Of a stretch of 64,000 nucleotides of DNA, positions 57,604-64,000 are shown in pieces (position 1 is the stretch's first letter; each line of letters starts with the position of its first letter). A model generated the notes under the pieces. The model saw only the letters and a program-made list of their open reading frames with translations. It searched no databases and had not been told where the DNA came from. Origin of the DNA: Beroe forskalii (Eukaryota; Ctenophora; Nuda; Beroida; Beroidae); assembly GCA_011033025.1 (NCBI GenBank), contig WFMF01000011.1, positions 310,001 through 374,000 of the forward strand, in the 5' to 3' direction. The position numbers and the translations under genes were made by a program.

Positions 57604-59650
57604 GTTATGGCATGCCACATCCTACCTGGTTTCACGAGACAGGGCCAACTGCAGTCATTACAATCATATCTCTGCACTAGAGCTATGCTAATGCAGAGAC
57701 ATACTCACTGGAGTACTAAATATGATTACTGCTCACATACCACCAAGGAACCATGTCGGCCAATGTTTCTGGAAGGGTATGGTCGGGCATATATGTCCTC
57801 CAATCCTGTGTGTTGGGGGCACTACAGGAGCTTTAGTAAGCCTTCCCTCAACTATCTATCTATCTATCTAGTACACACTGATTGTGAAATAAAATCAAAG
57901 GTAGAAAATATGATAGAGATAAATAGATAATTGCATTTATGAAGTTGTGATGCTCATTCTCTCATTATCCCAATCATATAATACCACTCCAGTGCAAATA
58001 ACCACAGTGCAATATCAGGGCATATTGCACTGGTCGTGGTATTATATGCTAATCTTACTCCCCAGAAGTGATATTGTTGCACTAATATGCACTCGGCTGA
58101 CGCCTCGTGCACATTAGTGTACTAATCAACACACAGCTTCGCCTCGTGTGATAAGTACACTTATTGGCATTTGGCTTCTCCTCGTGCAATAAGTGCAACA
58201 ATACCACTATGCGTCGTTAGATTAGCGTATAATATATAACTGGGATATTATGCTTCAATTCTGCAACAGAACTGGATCATTTTCAATATTCATCAATCAT
58301 GAATGCATGAATGGTTACAGGTGATTAAACTATTATTTCAAGAAGTTTTCATTATTTCAAGAACTATTATATTTCAAGAAGTTTTCTCACTATCCATGAC
58401 CCATTTGGGCTGGGAAATCATATATTATAGCCCCAGTGGAATAATTTTAAAAAGTGGCTGGGAATCTGTAACTAAGAGTAAAAAGAGGCTTTTTCAAAAG
58501 TGGCAGGGAATCTGTAACTAAGAGTAAAAAGAGGCTTTTTCAGCCTGGGGTAAAGACCAGCTGGTTTTGACATGTTTTCATTAAAATGACCGAAATTTAA
58601 AAAAATAAGTTCGATTGCTAGCTAGTGAAACAATAGAAACGTGCAACAATGTTTTTCATTGAATATGGTAATTATTTTAACATGTCGCCGGCCTATTGCA
58701 AAAAAAGCTTATATCCAACTATCCTATCTCCATGGGTCATTAGTTTTCGAGATATTCAACAAAAACTGTTTCTTTGATTTCCCGTGGTTTCAAACGGTCA
58801 GTGAATTGTTGATCCTGTAAAATTATGTGCACACTATTGAGAACAAATTGGTTTTACTCTGCTAACGCCACCAACACGAGAGAAATCGAGATTTGTTTTT
58901 TCGGAAAAGGAGATAGGATAGATAGTTTTTGTTTACCTGGAGTTAGGATACCAGAAATGATAAATAAATATCCTATCTCCATTGACATCAATGAAATAAT
59001 TGAGAAACGCTATTAAAATACAGTATTACATGTATCCTATCTCCAATACAGTAGTTCTTCCATAACAGTTCCTATCATGGTTCTAACTTCTATTCGTGAT
59101 GGCACTTTGATAAATTCATATGATATTATTGACAAGAAACTGCTCAGCTCGAGGGCTTAGGCTTTGTATTAATTCAATTTTTTTTAAATTTAAGGTGAAA
59201 TATTGAAATCTAATCCTCTTACCTCGGCACTTATTAATTCTTTTTAATCCTTTCTTTTTCCCCTCTATCTGTCTTAACTTTTCCTACACTTATTAATTTC
59301 TTTAAAACCACCCTTTCCTTATGTCCATAGCTATCTGTTTTGGACTTTGGGCACTTTAATTACAAAAACTTTTGGTCACCAATAATTTCCTTTATGCACT
59401 TATAGCCCTTTCTTTGGACAGTGGCACTTTTAATTACAAAAATCATTTTGGTCAAAATTTGATAGCAAAATAGTGGGTGTGCCACTTTTTACTTTTCATT
59501 GGGAAAAACATGCCAATTTTTAATAAAATAAGATGGTAAATAGTTAAAAGCAATTAATTCTGTGGATCATGGATGACTGCATACATACACGACAGTAAAT
59601 AGTATAGATTGCAAAGTTTGAGTGCCCAACTGCCCAACAACATCAGTAAA
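57604..59650. other. Region outside the arms: foldback modules, no gene
   Basis: (CTAT)n at about 57854-57870. At 57974-58052, ATATAATACCACTCCAGTGC pairs with its inverted form, a compact foldback. 58085-58200 has hairpins with tips related to GAGGCGAAGCCGAG (for example CACACGAGGCGAAGCTGTGTG, complement strand). A tandem duplication of about 45 bp (GGAATCTGTAACTAAGAGTA) lies at 58455-58541. 59100-59650 is AT-rich with no feature. Confidence 0.5.
58720..59044. repeat. Dispersed exact 12-mer cluster
   Basis: TATCCTATCTCC occurs at 58720-58731, 58969-58980 and 59033-59044, and inverted at 58909-58920, in otherwise non-repetitive sequence. Function unknown; it resembles the 14-mer pattern in the 25161-26757 element. 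Confidence 0.7.
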
Positions 59651-60239
59651 TGACAAAGGCATTGCTAAAAATTTCACAGAAGTTGGTAGTTGACTCAACC
59701 TGTATTGTGCACCAGTGAAGGACCTATCTGTCTATCAAGCCTAACACCTGGATTACCATTGCTCATTGAGTTAACCAAGCCAGTGCACTTCAATGCTGCT
59801 CTCATCAAGCTCCAGGCACAAGAGGGTACTAGAGGCATCCTTGCCTTCGCTTTTGTTCCTTCAATGGTCTCCTATGGCTCCTGTGTCAACGTTTTCCCAT
59901 CAGGAAACCGTTCCTCGGGAAAGGGACCAATACAATGCAATACAATACAATGGTAGTGCAGGTCACTTTTAAGTCCTGTGTCTAATCTGTCAAATAAGTT
60001 CCAGATTTGTGACGGGAAGCACATTCTCCTGTGGGTCTATTGACAACAGTCAAAAACCGATAGACTGATCTAAGCGGCCTCTCCAAGTACTTTATTATAG
60101 CCTTAGAAGGGATCCAAGTCGAGAGAATGGAAGGCTCCTGGGAAGATAAGTTCAGCATCCTTATGTTGAGAAGGATGTACAAAGTACATATGCACCAAGA
60201 TCGAATCTGTCTTCTGACTTTGATAGTTTTGAAATCACT

Positions 60240-60522
60240 CATTACAAAGAATCAGATTCATACAAAAAGGGCTACGAAGCTATTTTGCACTGAAAAAGCT
60301 CATCGACATCAGGGGTCTCAGAAAATCAATCCTCTTCAGGCTCTTTGACGCCCTTATTAATCCAGTCGCATCCTACGCCTCCCAAATCTGGCTGCCCACC
60401 ACTAACTCTTTCAAAGAAATTCTGAAATGCCTCTACTCCCAAGTGAGCGACACCCTGCACACAGTATCACCAGTTCTTCCCAAAATCGCTGGTGACCCTT
60501 TGGAAAAGTTACACCTCTTAGT
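60240..60522 (+). pseudogene. LINE ORF2 fragment, C-terminal RT region (copy 1)
   Basis: KKLIDIRGLRKSILFRLFDA followed by LINPVASYASQIWLPTTNSF and PVLPKIAGDPLEKLHL correspond to the region just after RT motifs in many LINE ORF2 proteins. Upstream, near 60285, YKKGYEAI is out of frame by one base. The copy ends at about 60522, where repeat X begins. 59651-60239 contains an 88-codon frame (59690-59956) that I cannot place. Confidence 0.65.
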
Positions 60523-60526
60523 AAGT

Positions 60527-60925
60527 AGTAGTAGTCTTAGTAAAATGGCCACAGTCGGTTTAATCAACCAGGCCAGTGGCAGCCATGCTGAGCATGGAGA
60601 CTATCCCTAGTACACTAGGCGAAGGGTGTGAACTCCTGGGTGGTTTTTTAGGCCACCCGACTGCCGGAGATATCCTGGGCTGAGAGTAGCCCACCCGTCC
60701 AGGACCTCACTGGACCAGTAAGCTACCAACGCCCCTGGCTTCAAACAGACTGCAAAGCAAGTCAATGCTTGCCTGCAGATTAAGTCGGAGATCAGCCGGA
60801 GGTGGCTATGTACCACCTCCCTTCGTCTGACTGAGCCACAGGGAGGTCTGACCCAACCAGACTGTGTAAATAATATTCCCATTGATTGGAGTTATGCTGG
60901 GATCAATGGGCAAAAAAGCCCAGCT
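60527..60925. repeat. Interspersed repeat X, copy 3
   Basis: Shares GTCTTAGTAAAATGGCC, GGTTTAATCAACCAGGCCAG and CGGAGATCAGCC-type words with 12366-12835, with a central deletion. It lies outside the arms and abuts LINE fragment 1. Confidence 0.7.
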
Positions 60926-61915
60926 ATGGGGGTACTACATGGAAAAGAAGAGAGGGAACTGATTGTTAGTTTTGGTGATGTTTTTGGTGTTGTATTATTG
61001 TTCATTAATCATAGTAATGTTGCTAAATCAGATTTATTGGGAGGGGACATCTTTCGAAATGGGCTGCAGTTTATTGTATTTATTTCTATGGGTCTAGATG
61101 TACAGAAATTTGTTGCTTGACAGAAGTGGTGAGATAATGAGACTTAGCTGGTTTGAAGTACGGAGTACCCAGCAGGTGAGGGTGATGAAAGTGGGAGATA
61201 TAACGAAATAAAATGTTGTTTACTTATTGGATATAATATGGGAGAGTTGGACAGTGGGCTAATTTTTATAGCAGTAAGAGGGTTGATAATGCAGGGGTCG
61301 CCAATGTAACTGCTGATTCCAGAATGAAACAAAATTTATTTCATGATGGTGCTGAGGAACCTTGGAGGGATCTGAACTTTAACAAGTTGTATGAGGAGAA
61401 AATTTTATCAGGGCTTCTTGAGTGGCCTTTGATAGTTTGAGGGAGGAAGCCATATTGGTTTTTTGTAGTACAAAGTGGGTTATGACTACCGGGCTGTGCC
61501 AATGTTGTTACAGTATATAATATGTATGTATGGGTTGATCATTCCCTTTGAGGACAGTCTTCAAGTAGTGTACCTGAATTATAATGAATTAAGTAAAAAG
61601 ATAGAAGAATAGTATAGATATAGAAAGAGGGGGCTAGGGCGGTTATAATGTAAAATCAAAAGTTAATATACCGTGAGGGGCTGGATAGTGAAGTTATAAT
61701 ACTTAGCTGGTGAGTGGTACTAGAGAGTACCCAGCAGGTGGAAGGTGTGGATGATACCAACTGCATGGGGAAGTGCAGTTGGCACACTCGGGAGGGGGAG
61801 GTGCGTGAGGCCCCTACTGGAAAGAACCAGGTCCCTGCCCCATGAATTAATGACATATTCAATATCTGGCAATATTGAAATCTTAAATCTTTCCAGTTTC
61901 TTATCTCGAAATGTT
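60926..61915. other. Non-coding stretch
   Basis: A ~40-bp segment (CTTAGCTGGT..GTACCCAGCAGGTG) occurs twice, at about 61143-61180 and 61701-61741. Around 61360-61460 the minus strand reads TKNQYGFLPQTIKGH, a possible very degraded RT scrap. Nothing else recognisable. Confidence 0.35.
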
Positions 61916-61972
61916 AGGTGCATGCAACGTTCGTCGGTCGATCGAACGGAATTGGTCAATCGATCAACATTA
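61916..61972. mobile_element. Fragment of the Harbinger-like MITE
   Basis: Preceded by TTA, GGTGCATGCAACG then TTCGTCGGTCGATCGAACGG match one TIR of the 54839-55071 element; the rest is missing. Confidence 0.6.
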
Positions 61973-62004
61973 TTTGATCGGCTTAAGTTTTTTTTAATAG
62001 AAAA

Positions 62005-63050
62005 TAAAGCTCATCGACATCAGTGGTCTCAGAAAATCAATACTCTTCAGGCTCTTTGATGCCCTTATTAATCCAGTCGCATCCTACGCCTCCCAAATCT
62101 GGCTGCCTTATACCACTAACTCTTTCAAAGAAATTCTGAAATGCCTTCATTCCAAGTGAGCAACACCCTACACAGAGTATCACCAGTTCTCCCCAAAATC
62201 GCTGGTGACCCTTTGGAAAAGTTACACCTCACTTTCCTAAAATGGACCCTCGGCGTTAATAAGTATACTTCCAATGCAGCAGTGTGGGGTGACACAGGAA
62301 GACATCCCCTCATCATCACTCTCGAAGCAACTGTGGGTATACCAGCAGAGGCTCTCCACATTGGATCTCAATGACAGCGAGGCCTTGGTCAGACATGCGT
62401 ACAAAGAACAGCAGATCTCAGAACTGGATTGGTTGGCAAATCTCACTCAGCTCAAAAGTCATCTCGAAAGTCTCCACAACAAGAGCTATCAATATCCAAG
62501 CCAAATCCGTCAAGGTCTCAAAAACTGGTTCGTTGATAGGTGGAACACTGAACGGACACAGAACAGGAAGCTTCTCTTCTACAACAGTGTCAAAGACTCC
62601 TTCGAAACTGAATTATACCTGCAACTTCCCTTAGGGTATTGGGAGAGCAAACACCTAGCTCAGTTCAGGTCAAGCTCGCACAGCTACAACATCGAGACGG
62701 GTCGCTATGGGGCTAAGAGGGAATCTATACTCAACAGAGTCTGCCCTAACTGTTGCAGTGTCGACGAAGCACTCACAAACCTGTCAGAGCTCCCGTTCTT
62801 CCACCCGATAGTTGAAGATGAGATACATATCCTCCGATCCTGTCCAGCATACCTCTTCTTCAGACTCAACCTTAAGGACCCCACAACAACTGCCCTTAGC
62901 AATAACCTGAAGGACCTTTTCGCCAGTGCTCCCAACATAAGAGACATCTCAGCATTCCTCAAAAAGTCGCATGACAGAAGATTTCCGGAGCGTTGTCAAA
63001 CAACCAAAAACGCTAACACACAAACCGATAGTGGGTTACACATTACATGA
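62005..63050 (+). pseudogene. LINE ORF2 3' fragment (copy 2)
   Basis: 62005-62228 repeats copy 1 (LRKSILFRLFDALINPVASY) at roughly 95% by eye. It continues with FLKWTLGVNKYTSNAAVWGD (62236-62295) and, after a frameshift near 62310-62325, an open stretch to 63047. That stretch includes LWVYQQRLSTLDLND, IRQGLKNWFVDRWN and a C-terminal CPNC..H..C cluster (CPNCCSVDEALT, EDEIHILRSCPAYLFF) typical of LINE ORF2 C-termini. The endonuclease and RT core are absent, so the copy is 5' truncated. The family differs from the intact LINE at 48420-54651. Confidence 0.75.
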
Positions 63051-64000
63051 TCAGATTTAAATGGTTTAAGGGTATGAACTACATTTCGTTACCATGTATC
63101 GAGGTATTTTTAGTGGGCTAATGTTTTCTAACCTCCAATTCTTTTTGCGTAAATTGCAGTGCGTGTTCTTCCATTGGGTGCATTTTCATTTCACTGTAAG
63201 CGTTTTCATAGAGTGTTACCTTTTTAACTGGGCGCTTTTTCTTAGATTCTAGCTGTTCTTTTCACTTTGGATGTGGTTGTCAACTTGAGTTTAGTTTCAT
63301 CTTCATTTTGATTTTTTTTTAATTTGTGTGTGATTTTTTCTTTTCGGGTGGTATTTCTTAATGGTATGTGTTAGTATTCACTTTTATAAATTATTCTATC
63401 CATTTTCATTTTTTCGTTTATTTAAATTATTAAATTTATATCAGGTCGGACATTGCAGCTGTAATATGACCAATAATTGTTTAATTCCCTGTTTAATTCA
63501 GAATGATCACTTTGACTTTCCTCTTGTCGAAGAGAAGCCCACTCTTTGAGGGTAGGGCAGTCTTATTAAATACGGTTCACGGTGGATTTGGAGCAAGGGG
63601 TAGGATCTCTGTGCTATGGGTTCACTTTCCATTCAGCCTATTCATGATGTTTTGGTGACTTTCTGTATCACATATCTGAGTATCTGCTTGAATTTCTGCT
63701 GTGTGGTAAAAGCCTATCATTGCATAGCAATCAAAGAGTGGTCATGTGGCACAGAACATTTGTGTATGCAGTGCCACAGTGAACATTTTACATCAAATAA
63801 CTGTACCAACGTATAATCTGCCGGCCATGTGACGTCACCAAACATTGCTATGCACTATAAAAGACTAAAAGATGACGTAAATGGTGGATTGCTATAATGC
63901 GTCGATATTATTACTTTATTAATGCTTTGAAAATGGTTTTGAATATGATAAGAGAGCTTATAACTTTATGAGGATGAGCTTCAGACCATCTTGTGAGGAT
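63051..64000. other. Terminal stretch without a recognised feature
   Basis: T-rich sequence following the LINE fragment, probably partly its 3' UTR. Small frames at 63361-63549 and 63616-63816 show no family signature. Confidence 0.35.

Noticed and set aside
59690-59956. 88-codon plus-strand frame rich in Leu/Pro.
   Set aside because: No domain, no second copy and no splice junctions recognised; it ends in ACAAT-type simple repeat.
61360-61460. Minus-strand NQYGFLPQTIKGH, resembling an RT motif.
   Set aside because: Too short and isolated; no flanking RT motifs, so only mentioned as a possible scrap.

Overview
This window reads as nuclear DNA of an animal, probably a marine invertebrate. 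It has spliced exons with GT-AG introns, a CR1-group LINE, Helentron-type rolling-circle elements, many MITE or foldback elements, minisatellites and a ~172-bp satellite. I cannot name the species. Only a few hundred bases look like host coding sequence; almost everything else is repeat or mobile DNA.

Layout. The window is dominated by a large inverted duplication. The left arm (1-18487) matches the reverse complement of the right arm (40050-57603), around a non-matching spacer (18488-40049). Each arm has insertions the other lacks, so the arms supply empty sites for several elements. Left-only insertions are a 6.4-kb block (530-6905), an ~840-bp segment (9437-10280), a nested-hairpin element (14307-15035) and a Helentron (16131-17109). 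Right-only insertions are a block with a transposase-like fossil and a LINE RT fragment (44826-47410), an apparently intact ~6-kb LINE (~48420-54651) and a 233-bp Harbinger-like MITE (54839-55071).

Host gene. Four exons on the plus strand (13435-13672, 17275-17472, 19871-20007, 20825-20889) join in consistent phase. They encode part of an unrecognised protein whose strand-rich pattern suggests a beta-propeller. The first two exons recur, with the same protein sequence, in the right arm on the minus strand. The last two lie in the spacer and are single copy, so the right-hand gene copy appears truncated.

Spacer. This holds a degenerate AAATGGTACC minisatellite, a 90-bp array and inverted blocks of ~172-bp satellite (24558-27255 and 35530-36046, with fragments at 32270-33255). 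The left satellite block is interrupted by a 1597-bp TA-flanked element carrying nine exact copies of a 14-mer. The rest is a (TTTA)n tract, a ~345-bp tandem repeat, several palindromes and two head-to-tail Helentrons.

Right end (57604-64000). This contains foldback modules, a cluster of an exact 12-mer, two 3' fragments of one LINE family and a third copy of a ~450-bp interspersed repeat.

The most striking items are three. The LINE ORF1 combines a PHD-like finger, an AlkB-type dioxygenase and an SGNH esterase, all with catalytic residues present. The TA-flanked element carries the dispersed 14-mer. The nested-hairpin elements have tips that are d(GCGAAGC)-type mini-hairpins on unrelated stems.
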